In this document: in pieces, positions 37,201 to 47,800 of the stretch
Layout of the letters: every line of letters begins with the position of its first letter
Numbering within the stretch: the first letter of the stretch is position 1
Notes under the pieces: model-generated
Databases searched by the model: none
The model's input: the letters and a program-made list of their open reading frames with translations, nothing else
Told to the model about the DNA's origin: nothing
From: Panonychus citri
Lineage: Eukaryota; Arthropoda; Arachnida; Trombidiformes; Tetranychidae
NCBI RefSeq assembly: GCF_014898815.1
Contig: NW_026515546.1
Span: 1,784,501 to 1,848,500, forward strand
DNA: 64,000 nt
Direction of reading: 5' to 3'
Position numbers and translations under genes: made by a program

Positions 37201-40200
37201 CAATGCTGTAGTTCATCTGGACTCCTGGCATGATGGAGGTTGTCCCATGAATAAGATTGAGATTATGTACAAGGAGGAAAAACGAGCCGAATGGTTGAGT
37301 CTTCCAGCCATCTTTCCATCATCCTCATCCTCATCATCTTCATCTTCATCTTCTTCTTCTTCTTCTTCTTCTTCATCTTCCTCCTTGTCTTCGTCCTCAG
37401 TATCCATCTTATCCAAAGAGGATAAAGACATCCTTCTCAATAACCTTCGACCTGCGACCAATTATGACCTTAAAATAACGGCAACGAACGAGGCTGGACC
37501 CATACAAGCCGCTTATTCATTTAAAACAAACTTCAAGGCCAATCGAGGTAATGTAAATGACCACTGGTCATCCTAATGGTGATCAGTGATTTTAACTGTT
37601 TCTCAGAATTTGAAATTTTCAAAAAGTTTTCTTGCCAATGTAATGTTTCAATTGTGTGTGTTGATCAATTGATTTGATTAAATGATTTAAGATTAATGGT
37701 TTTACTTGTTAATCAATAATGATGATGATTATTATTATTGATGATTAGATTATCATCAATATTAATCAGTTGATGATTAAATCTAATAACATTTTGAAAA
37801 GGTATTTCATGATTTTCAGGAATTCTGTCTAATGTTATCTTTATGATGAGATTTTTCAAAAATGATAATTTTTTTCCTCTTCTCTCTCAATCATATTAAC
37901 ACCAAGGAATCTGATTATTTTGAAGATTATGATTATGGTGATGGTGAAAGTTGATTGTTGTAGATGATGGTGATTATGATGATGATTAAAATGCTTTTAA
38001 TAGATTGTTGATATTATTATTGATTGAAAGAGAGAAAATGAAATGATTAAGCTGAAATGTTCTCATCTATCATTGGATAGAATTTAATTAAAAAATATTT
38101 TCTCTTCTTCTTTTTTTTGACATTTACTTTTCTATTCACATTCTGGTGATATTATCATGATATTGTCGATTGGAATGATGTTATTATGTTTACATGTCAT
38201 GGTGAATACAGAAAGAGGACATTCCCTGATTGGTAATGAAGCATCAAAATCATCATCATCATCAGCTGATCGTTCAATTTATCTTGATATGAATTTATTA
38301 TTACCAACAACAATTACCATTGGAGTTACATTGATTCTCCTCACTTTCTTGTTCTGCCTTTTTTTCATAAAGAAACGACAAAATAATATAAGTTTTTATG
38401 GTAAGAACTTTTATCGAAAAAAAATTTGTTTCGAACTTTTTTTTTCAAAAAACTTTTCGATTTTGTCGCTTTTGATTTTCTCTCACAGAAAATCCTGGAA
38501 TCTATGATTCTGGTAGTAAATGTGAACCTCATGGTGGCAATGAATCTGTCCGGTTAACTCAATTGGATGCTGGTGGTGGACTTAATGGAGGAGGAAGCAT
38601 GAAGAAATCGATTGTTACAGATAATTCCGTTTCCGGTTTAGATTCGGGATATTTTCCTTCACCTTATGCAATGACCAAGATTGAGAATGAAAAAAATGAT
38701 CCAATGGTAACTCAGAATGCTATTGAAATGGAAGCCAAAAGGCCGATCAATTCACCAATTAAAAAGGTAAAATTATTATCATATAATTGAAAAAAATTAT
38801 TCCTTTTATTCATGAACACTGATTCCAATTTCATGATAGAAATGAACATTCAACCTTTCAATACAACATGGTGACTCCAATATATAATATTTCAAGTGGT
38901 TGATTGAAAATAACACTCATTTTATGAAATGATAAACATGAAATATTATCAAAAGTATTTGATAAAATAAAGTTCTGAGATCTGAAATGTGAATTTATGT
39001 TTATCATTTGATGATTTTTCATTAACTGAATTTAATAAAATTGAAACTTTGTAATATCTACTATCATGATATCTTGCATGTTGAAATTCTGGTCACAGAA
39101 TTTAGGACAGACTGTTGATTGATCATAAATTTATCTTTAACTAAACTGACCAGTTATCATGAAAATCGGCCATCTAATGAAATCTAATATTGAGAAAGGA
39201 AATAAATAAAACTCATAAAAATAGATAAGATGAAAAGATGAAATCAAAGATCAAGAACTCATGATGATGGTGATTCTGATTCTGATTCCAAATTCCAAGT
39301 ATCCATTTTTTTCAATTTTCTTTTTTTTTCTATCAACAACTTGGAGGAGATATTGATATAATTCTGGCAGAAGATTGAGAAAAGAATATGATTTTTGGAA
39401 ACAATTGAGAGTAAAAAAGTTTTCGAAACAAAGAAAAAAAAATATGATATTCGAATTCGAAAAACAAAGATAAAAAAGTTCTGAGTTCATCGAAGCAATA
39501 AATAACTTTTTCGAACAGTTCACTTTTCTTTATCGTTATTATTATTACTTTTCACGGTTTTTCATCTAATCACAATGTCCAGGGAGTTTTTTATCATCAT
39601 CAGAATCTGAATCTGAATCCTGAGCATCTTCATGATATTTGGAATGAAACTTTTCCTCTCTTTCCTTTTCCCCTTGAACTTTTGGTGAGATGATGACAAT
39701 TGTTGTGACAACTTAATCTCCCAATCACTGATCAATTAATTACCATGATAACGTTTAATTGTTATCCTTAAATGCTAATCATTGGTCTGTTGATCAACTT
39801 GATAATCATCATGATGATAATTCATTGATATCATATCAAGTTTAGTTATTAATCAATTTGATTCAATCAATTTACTTTTGATATGATTATTATTTTCCCT
39901 CATTTTTTTTTATTGTTATTATTTAATCAACTGATTAGATTTTACTGATTATCATTTGAAATGATTTATATAATTAATCTAATGATGTATATCATGATTA
40001 ATTTAATCGTTTCCATGGTTATACCAATATTGATGAAAATTAGATCTTGTTTCATATCGATATTCATATCTTTCAATAAGATGATGAAGATGAAGATATT
40101 TTCAGATAATCATGATGAAAATTGTTCATTGATTGGATTGTGTGATTATTACTTGATAGTTATGATTTTATCATGTTTCCAGTTCAATTGAATACTCATC

Positions 40201-42307
40201 ATGTTAATATATTTATGAATCTTGATGAGGAAAACTTTTTCTTACCTTGATAACTTGATGATAATAATAATGATGATGATAAGGTTGACAGGATGAATCA
40301 ATTGAACTATTATATATGAATTGAATATCACCATGATTGGAATGATGATTTTCATGATATATCCAGAAATTGTCTAAAGTGATTGTCAATCAAACAATAA
40401 GAATATGAAGAAAAAAAGTAACATGATGTTAACTAAATTGTTGAACAAAAATCCCTGAAAGGCAAAAGATCATTAGTTGATTGTGAAGTTATCATGAAGA
40501 TTCATACATGAACATGATGATTAAGATGATACTTATCTTGATCATCAATGTCTATCTAAGTAACTGTACTGATGATGATGATGATGATAAACCAACTGCT
40601 GGGAGTACAAAACAATGAACCAGATTGGGTTGACATTTGTTGATGTTGATGTTGTGTTGTTGTTATTGCTCATCCATTCATTTGGCTTATTAAAATAAAT
40701 CCTCATCTTCATCATCATCATCATGATTATAATCATGATGAGGGCAAAAAATAGTTAAACAGAAATGATTTACTGATGAGGATAAACTTGTAGATGGATC
40801 ATTTAACTCACAATTGCAAATTGCTTGTTGTCCATAACTGAATTGTTATCATCCAACTCTCTCTCTCTCACTTACTCACTTTCTCTCTCTCTCATGTCCG
40901 ATCCTCATTATTATCATGAATACATCAATCATCCTGAATAATATTATTCTTATTATGTTTCTCCATCATGAAAAGTGTTTCGAATCATTTTTTATCTTCC
41001 TCTTACTCATATTATCTTCCCCTCATCATCCGTTGTCTATTATTATGTTTATCATCTCTCTCTCTCTCTTTTTCTCTGTCATTTGAATTACTTACATAAA
41101 TTGTTAACTCTTTGATAAAGAGAGCGAGAGAGTGAGGTCATCATCTTAATAGAAAGAGAAAAGAAGATGAAGAAATAATCATTTCCTTTTCCATTAAAAG
41201 AATATTTTTTTTCTCTTTTCTAAAAAGATGCAAATGAAGATGAAATTTTCTCTTTTTTTCAATTTCTTCTTCTTATTTTCTAATGTTTTTCTTTTCATCT
41301 CTAGACTTTTTTTTCTCTCTCTTCTCATGTTTTTTCTCTATCAGTTCAATGATTTTCATCTTCTCTTCTTATTCTTTCCTGCTGAGTGGACGTTAGTTCT
41401 GTTAATCAATCAATCATTTCTTTGTATTCTCACCACCATCTCTCTTTCACTCTCTCTCTCTCTCTCTTAATGTGTCATCTTCATTAAATTTATCTTCTTC
41501 TTCTTTATCATCAGCATTCAACATCCGAATCAGGGGAACCTTTATATGCAACAGTGAAACGAACTCCTCGTCCACCAAGATCGGATGTTCACGTTTACCA
41601 TTATCCAAGTAAGTAAATTCTGTGTCTACTGTTAATCTGTTTTCCTTAATCCCAAATATCCAGAAATGTTTATCTCGCTTCTTTGTTTACATTGGTTGAT
41701 ATTCTGTGTTTTCCATGATTATCCTGATCGATTTTCATTAATTGCCGACTCTTTTTTATAATTGTGGTAATTGTGCCGGTCGGTAAATTAACGAGAAACT
41801 AAAATTGAAGCCATTTACCGAATCATCTAAATGTCCCATTAATCTTTGGCTATTGTATAGGAAGCGCTTTCCTTAGGCCTAACTCTTTGTTACTCTTGTG
41901 GTTATTTTTTGATTGATTTTCTTTTGATTTTCTTTTGATTTTTTTTCTTCTCTCTTAGTGACTCAAGCTACTTCTGATTCTGGTTGTGTATCGGAGGCTT
42001 CATGGCAGAACATGGTCACTCCAAGTCAATCAAGTCACGAAGCTACAATTAATACTGCGACTTTACTGAGATTTCATGAAGGCCCAACAGAAAAAGGATT
42101 ATCTTGTAAGTAATTAACTCTCTTCATCTTGAGATTTTGAATTTTGTTATTATTTTATATTCTAATCATATGTGTATTTCATTTGATTATTATTCAGCTA
42201 CTCCGATGACTTCCATGTATTCTGTGTATACTGATCGTCCACCGGTGTTAATGTGCCAAAGCTCACAACGATATAACGGAAACTATTCAAGAGGATCAAT
42301 TTCCTAA
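11605..42307 (+). CDS. Dscam: Dscam-like cell-surface receptor, 3' part (18 exons)
   Basis: Exons: 11605-11826, 13800-13985, 23089-23250, 24265-24594, 30777-30896, 31866-32048, 32450-32746, 33006-33137, 33774-33950, 34695-35102, 35678-35782, 36560-36748, 37155-37547, 38212-38400, 38489-38766, 41515-41608, 41959-42105, 42198-42307. All introns have GT-AG ends and all but the one after 38766 (phase 0) are phase 1; the joined frame is open for 1239 residues. Domain order is Ig5-Ig6-Ig7-Ig8-Ig9-FN1-FN2-FN5-FN6-TM-tail by comparison with DSCAM/Dscam1. Dscam proteins are homophilic adhesion receptors in neuronal self-recognition and, in arthropods, immunity. FN3, FN4 and Ig10 are missing. Signal peptide and Ig1-4 are not in the window. 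Which Dscam paralogue this is cannot be told. Confidence 0.92.
13986..23088 (+). other. 9.1-kb Dscam intron
   Basis: No exon-like Ig cassette was found on either strand. The sequence is AT-rich with many ATCATGAT-type strings, a 66-bp (GA)n tract at 15454-15519 and shorter GA/CT tracts at about 14843, 15960, 16807, 19263, 21240 and 21911. The longest open frame in it (21459-21692) has no recognised family and no splice logic. Confidence 0.7.
15454..15519. repeat. (GA)n microsatellite
   Basis: About 33 AG units with two GTGA interruptions near the end, in the large Dscam intron. The longest GA tract in the window. Confidence 0.95.
23089..23250 (+). CDS. Dscam exon: second half of Ig6
   Basis: The exon reads LPYNHRQKVLTNGTLIIADI, then DQGKYTCGARNKEG, giving the second Ig Cys and the NHRQKV...NGTL motif characteristic of Dscam Ig6. 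Acceptor CACAG, donor GTGAGT, phase 1 at both ends. Confidence 0.92.
24265..24594 (+). CDS. Dscam exon: complete Ig7
   Basis: A single phase 1-1 exon codes the whole domain: RPFIDPFNF, LCSVTKGDPPIEIRWLKDG, then GNYTCIATNSAGS. This domain corresponds to Ig7, which in insect and crustacean Dscam1 is encoded by a large array of alternative exons. Only one copy exists in this window. A serine run (SSSSSSELSSS) lies in the C'-D loop region. The upstream acceptor is taken as TACAG at 24260-24264; an alternative TTTCAG at 24293-24298 would cut conserved residues. Confidence 0.9.
24595..30776 (+). other. 6.2-kb Dscam intron
   Basis: No additional Ig-like exon was found. The contents are AT-rich sequence with (CT)n tracts near 25320, 26450, 29100 and 29660, and dispersed TCATGA strings. 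The region just upstream (23251-24264) is likewise without coding signal. Confidence 0.65.
30777..32048 (+). CDS. Dscam exons: Ig8
   Basis: Exon 30777-30896 codes VPPRWHIEPRDTAVI...IDCQADGFPVPQTHWSRAEG and exon 31866-32048 codes the rest, with VFENGSLAIHNAQKSDAGYY and LCQTSNNIGSGLSK. The VPPRW start and QADGFP core are typical of Dscam Ig8. The 969-bp intron between has nothing recognisable. Confidence 0.92.
32450..32746 (+). CDS. Dscam exon: complete Ig9
   Basis: A single 99-codon exon begins VAAHFETKF and carries the Ig core QCKAIGDKPITVNWLKD and ending RRDSALFTCNTFNGFG. The GE/GDKPI(x)xxW signature and the DSALFTC strand are characteristic of Ig9, the last Ig before FN1. Flanking introns are 401 and 259 bp. 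Confidence 0.92.
33006..33950 (+). CDS. Dscam exons: FN1
   Basis: Exon 33006-33137 (EPPDSPQDVKI, TITWSPPYPGNSPIMEYIIQ) and exon 33774-33950 (WTIGSRG..., LKNLHPVTHYQLRMFAVNAI) form one fibronectin III domain with conserved Trp, Tyr and Leu positions. If the first exon is read through, the frame stays open to 33376, but the GTAAAAA donor and the clean continuation in the second exon support splicing. Confidence 0.9.
34211..34259. repeat. (GA)n microsatellite
   Basis: Uninterrupted AG repeat of about 24 units in the intron before the FN2 exon. Confidence 0.95.
34695..35102 (+). CDS. Dscam exon: FN2 with Gly/Ser-rich insert
   Basis: The exon starts APGGPPLHIKAIPMSS and contains the conserved WKPPKKELTYGLIKGYYVGY motif of Dscam FN2. 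About 35 extra residues (SGGGGGGSGDIGSLNGSSVS and following Asn/Ser-rich sequence) sit in the loop after VGYKVL, where other Dscams have a shorter loop. The domain finishes LTRASKYSITVQAFNSKGSG. Donor GTTTGT is weak. Confidence 0.88.
35678..36748 (+). CDS. Dscam exons: FN5-like domain
   Basis: Exon 35678-35782 (DPPISPSLKISSKSS, ITISWSID) and exon 36560-36748 (GYIIHMKRSNSDKWESIEV, FEGLACGTSYQFYVIAFNEI) make one FN domain. The second exon matches Dscam FN5, with the WE...V spacing and the LxCGxxYQ motif. It follows FN2 directly, so FN3, FN4 and Ig10 are absent. The 777-bp intron contains no leftover of them that I can see. Confidence 0.87.
37155..37547 (+). CDS. Dscam exon: FN6 with long serine tract
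   Basis: The exon matches Dscam FN6: APVAPDKHSLLSINSTNAVV, then WHDGGCPMNKIEIMYKE, and LNNLRPATNYDLKITATNEA. Between the C and E strands is a run of 22 Ser, one Leu and 4 Ser (37319-37399), coded by mixed TCA/TCT/TCC codons from a microsatellite. The frame is preserved across it. Confidence 0.9.
37319..37399 (+). repeat. Coding (TCN)n serine microsatellite
   Basis: Twenty-two Ser codons, a Leu codon, then four Ser codons inside the Dscam FN6 exon; in frame, multiple of three. Confidence 0.95.
38212..38766 (+). CDS. Dscam exons: transmembrane segment and proximal tail
   Basis: Exon 38212-38400 codes a short Ser-rich juxtamembrane stalk, then one hydrophobic helix (TITIGVTLILLTFLFCLFFI) followed by KKRQNN as stop-transfer. 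Exon 38489-38766 codes cytoplasmic residues (ENPGIYDSGSK, a GGGLNGGGS stretch, and SGLDSGYFPSPYAMTK). Acceptor of the first is ATACAG; the donor of the second is phase 0, the only phase change in the gene. Confidence 0.88.
38767..41514 (+). other. 2.7-kb Dscam intron in the cytoplasmic region
   Basis: No coding signal is seen. It contains GAT and CT simple repeats (about 40574, 40855, 41056, 41447) and a polypyrimidine tract before the acceptor TCATCAG at 41514. Confidence 0.65.
41515..42307 (+). CDS. Dscam exons: C-terminal cytoplasmic tail and stop
   Basis: Three exons (41515-41608, 41959-42105, 42198-42307) end at TAA 42305-42307. The first has EPLYATVKRTPRPP, a Tyr-based YATVKRTP motif and proline-rich segment common to Dscam tails that bind SH2/SH3 adaptors. 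The others are Ser/Thr-rich (DSGCVSEASWQNMVTPSQSS; MTSMYSVYTDRPPVLMCQ). Intron lengths are 350 and 92 bp. The tail is short, about 120 residues after the 38766 junction. Confidence 0.88.
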
Positions 42308-43739
42308 GCCGAAAGGTTAATCAATATGGATTTAAAGTCAATCTTTGTTTACTCCTGTTCATCACCATAATCGAGGCCTTAATCAAATCTGATTATCTCA
42401 ATAAGATTTGCTGATGTGCTAACTGAACCTAAGGATTGTTCAATGGATCTTAAGATAACAACGATTACAATTATGGTTGATTGTCACCAATTTAGAGATG
42501 GACAATAAGTGATAACTGACCAGTATGATTGAACTACTTACAAGATACAAGCTTTTTTTTTTCATTACCAAATTGATCAACAATTAACTGTGGATGGGAA
42601 AATTTCCTAACAAAATGTGATTCAACTTTTTCTCCTCCATGTCTGTCTCTTTCACTCAAATGCCTTGTGAATTGATGATGATTACCGGTGATGATGAGAA
42701 GGATAATCAAAGAAAGATCAAAGATAACGAGTCATGTCAAAAACAATAGGACTCAAGTTTCACCTTGATTAAAGTAACTTGAATCTCGCTTTCTTTTCAC
42801 CATCAGATTATTTGGAAGAAATCAAGTTGATTAAGCTGTGGAAAAAAAACTCTGATACTATTAATTGATTTCACTTGCGTTTATCATGAACATCATCCTG
42901 GACAATTTATGAACAACCAGAAAGCAAAGAATCGAGATACAATTTTTATCGTCAGTCAAATTCTGGATGATTGTTGATTCACTTGATATCAATACAATGG
43001 AAACTATTAATACATGATGTTTACACTCATATAATTTAGTTGACGATCAAATCTAATTCTGTTAACATAAATATATCTACACACATACACCAAAGCAAAG
43101 TAAATGCCTTCTAATTGTGAGACAAGCCAATTACTCATTATATCTTCAACTTGCATGGATATTTAATTTTTACAATTAATAAGGAAACGAAAAGGAGATC
43201 AACTTTAGGACTTTTGTGTTATCATTTCAAAAGCAAAAAACTGGACACTAATGATAATTTTTTCTTATTCATTACCCACCAATTGATATTACTGTTAATG
43301 GTTAACCTTTCGGATGACAATAAGCCAATTTTAATTACATTACAGTGAATCTCCGTCCCTGGTCCAGTTATTGTCCAGTTACAACAAAAGGATAATCAGA
43401 GAGAGAGAGAGAGAGAGAGAAAAGACCAATAAGTTTATCTGATAACCAATTTTACCCTGAAGGAGTGATGACAACAAAGACAAAGAGATAAGATGACAAA
43501 AAAAGATGATAACTTGTCCCAATTTGTGGAAACAATTTATTTTTCTAAATCAATATACAATTAAAAAGACTTGTAATACATAACAATTGAATCGATGTTT
43601 CTTTAGATTCGGTTATTTTTTTCTCGTTGATTTATGATCAATTATTGGACCTTGTGAACAATTGATGGACTAAGAAAGCGTAATTAAGATTGAAAAAGTG
43701 AAAATTAGCTTTTATTAGCAACTTGACTTTTCTTTTGCG
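42308..43739. other. Dscam 3' UTR and intergenic DNA
   Basis: AT-rich sequence without a convincing open frame. A (GA)n tract lies at 43399-43420. I could not single out the Dscam poly(A) signal. Confidence 0.5.
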
Positions 43740-43775
43740 CCATTGGTCATCCAATGGTCACCTTTTCTGTATAAA
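43740..43775 (+). promoter_or_regulatory. Candidate CCAAT/TATA promoter of the small RING-like gene
   Basis: CCATTGG at 43740-43746 and its inverted copy CCAATGG at 43751-43757 (4-nt spacer) are followed by TATAAA at 43770-43775. The ATG of the small open frame is 123 bases downstream of the TATA end. Spacing fits a simple RNA polymerase II core promoter. Evidence is sequence-only. Confidence 0.45.
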
Positions 43776-43897
43776 CTGAGATGATTGATTTTCTCGCGAT
43801 CACTTTTATTCAAACTCGAGCTCGAATCAATTTTACCACGTTACTCTAATCAATTCTTTCTTTTGTGACTTAATTGTAATTTATTATCTTCTCGAAA

Positions 43898-44267
43898 ATG
43901 TTCGTAGGGGATCAGTTAATCAATAAATCATTAAGTTGTGACCATCGATTTTGTCATATATGTAAGCTTAAAGGGGAATTAGACAAAATTGAGGCCATTT
44001 GTGATTGTCGCGAGTGTCGAGCTGCTGTTAATCTTAATCGTTTATTCAAAGTCTTGTTTTTGGTGAAAGAGGAAAACAATTAACAATGGAGCCACTGATG
44101 GAGCTGACCATTGGTCAGTGACCAATAAAAGACCTTTGGACGACGAACTCGAACTCGAACCCAAAATTGATTCGACGAAGAAACTTCGTGTTGGCAAACT
44201 CGAAACTTTATGTTCTAGTCGATCCTCGACTTTTTTGGACATAAATCCACGAAATTATCCCCGTTAG
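43898..44267 (+). pseudogene. Small RING-like zinc protein, frame-broken
   Basis: The frame from ATG 43898 codes 61 residues with CDHRFCHICK and later ICDCRECR, the second half of a RING-like C/H pattern; the first CxxC pair is not seen. It stops at 44083. In the +1 frame just downstream, coding-like sequence continues (NNGATDGADHWSV, KRPLDDELELEPKIDSTKK, LDINPRNYPR) to a TAG at 44265-44267, with CpG-containing, Glu/Lys-rich codons unlike the surrounding introns. A single frame change near 44060-44085 or a ~55-bp intron would join them. It may be a real short gene with an unspotted intron or upstream exon, or a decaying copy. Confidence 0.45.
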
Positions 44268-44808
44268 ATTAATCGATTAACCGACTAAATCTCGAAATCG
44301 ACAATATCATTTGATGTTCGAGAAATCGACTAATAATTAACAATGTTCATTGAACATTTAAGTTCACTAAGCAAATTTAACTAATTAACTGGTTAAAGTT
44401 AAATCGAGGAATCAAATTATTTGGACAATTTTTCTTATTTTTTTTTTGGATTATCAATTGAAAGCGATAAATTTTATTCTAATCATTGATTGAGTAATTT
44501 AATTGTTGACCAATGAAATCAGCAATTCAATGTATCCAATGGGATTAACCAATTTAATTTTAATGGTCATGAATGATTAAGTTTGTGTATTTTGTTTTTA
44601 AATCACAACAAAAATTAAGGACAAGAGACAATTTTGTTTTTTTTCTAGGAGCTTATTGTTGATAAGTTAATGGGTTGTGATTAACTAATTGTTGGTCATA
44701 AAATATAATGAGTGATGATGATGAATGGTAATGATGAACACAAGCAAAAATGAGATGGATTGATTAAGATGATGAGAGTTTCTTTTTTTTTGTTTGTTCG
44801 ATGATCAA
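44268..44808. other. Intergenic DNA between RING-like gene and ABCG 3' end
   Basis: AT-rich and noncoding on both strands as far as can be seen. TTTATT at 44473-44478 (AATAAA on -) is a possible but distant poly(A) signal for the ABCG gene. Confidence 0.4.
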
Positions 44809-47800
44809 TTATTTGTGTTTACGAAAATATCTTAAAGTTATATAACCGAAAATTTGGAAAATTATAATGAAAGCAATTAAGATTGAAGTGTTTAACCAAA
44901 TTGCCGTTAATCCAGTTGTTCCTCCGATTGTTTCTAAATCGGTTAACAATTCATCTTTCGATATGAACAGTTCACTTTCATTCATTTTCATGGTATCATT
45001 TTGTCTCAAGCAGCTTGGAAATTTAGAAAGACTCGGTGAACATCTAGAAATAGAAAAAAGAAAAGAGAAAAAAATTCCAAAGTCAAAGTTAATTGTTATT
45101 AAATTTTTAATTCTAAAATCAATCATAAAAATTGGAGAATTTTTTTTCATTTTTCGCGGTTCTCAGTTTTTAGTTTCATTTTCTATTCTCAGGTAGCACC
45201 ACCATGTATTCTCTTCAAATATTTGTTGACAATTTAACTAAATTAAGTTTCGTTTTTAATTGTTGTCTAATTAATTGACTGGAGTTTTAATTTAATTATA
45301 GATTTAAATCATTTTTGTTCAATTTAGAGAAATTTTATTCTCGATGTTTTCAGGTTTGTTTAACTCTTTCGCTGGTTTATCTAGTCAATGATTTCGATTC
45401 TTGGAATTAGTTTCATCTAATGTTTATATTAATCTCCATTTTTAATGATTCATTTTATTTCTGTTTCTCTTTTTTTTTTGTTTTAGTTTTTGATTATTCA
45501 CTTACTTTATCGTTGGTCCATAGGTGAGCTCGATAATTTGCATATTTTGGAATGCATAGTGAACAATGGAAAAGTATTTAGCCCAAGTTAACCATGATGG
45601 TATAAGGGATGAGTAAAATCCTCCAAGCAGATTGGTAGACATGGAGTACAGAGCTGATATTGTCATTCCAATTTCAAGATTATCTGTTGTCACCCCAATT
45701 ACAAATCCAATAGTTTGAGCGACAACAGAATTGAGTATGAAAAAAAACCATTGGATAATGAATGTGGTGATGGAGTAAAAGCTAAACATTGGATAAGATA
45801 TAAGGTAAAAGGCTGTTGGTAAAGTTATCGTTGATGGTAACTCTCCAAGTAATTTGGCAATATAATAAGCGGATAAACGATAACAACCGGAAGCTCTCTC
45901 CTTATTAACTACCGCTTTCTCTGGTGGAAGTGAAACAAGCGTTCCAAATAGAGCGAAAAGCATCCAATATGAGGTGGCGAAAAACATCCAACCTCTAATA
46001 TCGTTAATAGATGATTCTTGTCGAGGTATTTGAAACCAAATTAAACCAGTAATTATACCAAGTACAATTGCTTGTATCCAATTTAATTTGGAAAGCATTC
46101 GACCTCTTGATTCGTGAAAATTTCGCTGTGTTAATACTTTACATTGAGTCCAAAATGAGGTGGGCCATTTAGCGTAAGTTTCATTACCTGTTAGTCGACC
46201 ATTTGATGAGTAACGTGATGATGGACTTAACCCACTTCCTGTGTAATACATTTCCTCAGTTGAGGCGGTTAATGAGGAGGAAGAAAAGGTTGCCGTCGAT
46301 GAGCGATCAGTCTCGGTCCAACTGGATCGCCCGGAGTCATCATCATTAACGATTTTGGTGTAAATCTTGGCCAACTTTTTACAACAAGGATCAATTAATA
46401 CTCTTAATTCAGTTGACCCCGGAGGTTTAGAGGGATCATTTACTTCAGTTGAATCTCTTCCGTCAGGCCAAAGAGGGTTTGCTTCATCAACATCTCCATC
46501 AGTCCGATCATGATCATTCACTGGATGGTACTCACTATTAAATGTTGTCACTTGTTCCTGATTATCAATATCATCTTCATCACATTGTGACCCATGATGA
46601 TTGGAATGAGAATCAGCTCGATGACGATGATGATTATGATTATGATTATTATGTTGATTTTCAGATTGTAAATGATTTTCACAATCATTTTGATGGCGAT
46701 CAATTGAGGAAGCTGATTTATTCCTATGAGATGATGGTGATGATGAAGATGAAAGTGATGGTAGCCTTGATCGTTGGGTTATCGGTAATTTATTTAATTG
46801 TCGAGCAGCTGATATAATTTTCTCTTCATCTTTCGAGCTTCCCCTAATCTTTTCCATCATAAAATCGGCTGGATTATAATTTGGTGTAATTTCAAATCCA
46901 ATGGATGAGAAAAAGGGTATCACCGAATGGGTTTCACCAAAATAAGCTAAATGGCCATTGGAAAGTAATAACAATTTATCTAATAGATAAAATATCTGCG
47001 ATGATGGTTGATGAATACTGGTGATTACAATTTTACGCTCTTTAATTGCGTAGTCTTTTAAAAATTTCATTATTCCTAAGGCAGTGCTCGAATCCAAGCC
47101 AGATGTCGGTTCCTGATGATGGTCATCATTTTAATCATGGAAAAAGAGAAAGAGAAACGAAATGACCCTTTTAATTAATTTCCTTCAAATATAATCCAAA
47201 CCCTTTGGACACAAATTTAAAGTCATTGACAAAGATCACAACGTAATGACATGAATGAAAATCTGTCGATTCCCTTAACTAAATTCTGCTTTTCCTTTTC
47301 TCAAGGTGTCTCTTTATATCATCACAATCTATTAATAATCTTTTATGAACTTTTTCCTAGGGATTATTAGCCTTCTAATGGGCAATAAATTCATCTGGTC
47401 ACAAGGTAAATTATAACAACAATCAACTAATGTCATGGGATAATTTAACCACAACCCTCAATGGATCTAACAGATTACAAAGATTTTCCTCTAAATTGTT
47501 GTTTTTTTTTCATCTTGACGATATTATGAAAAGATTACAATAAGATGCTGATTTTTTCATTGTTAAAAAAAGGATTGGATCAATTGGCTACCATCAAAGT
47601 TAATTGGTCAAGTCAATTTGAAAGTTCAACGACTCTGCTTGATTTACCTTAATCAACATCATTATTATTTCGACAACAATCAAATTGCCACAAATGAAGA
47701 AAATACCAATTCTACCTACAGAAAATGTCAACACTGATAATATAATCATCGGTATTTGATGATTACAACAATTACCTGATTGTTGAAAAAAAAAACGATC

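Noticed and set aside
37213..37461. Acidic 82-codon - frame with Glu/Asp run
   Set aside because: Antisense image of the serine microsatellite in FN6.
44042..44242. 66-codon - frame with a Ser run
   Set aside because: The + strand here reads as Glu/Leu-rich coding sequence with natural codons; the - frame is its complement.
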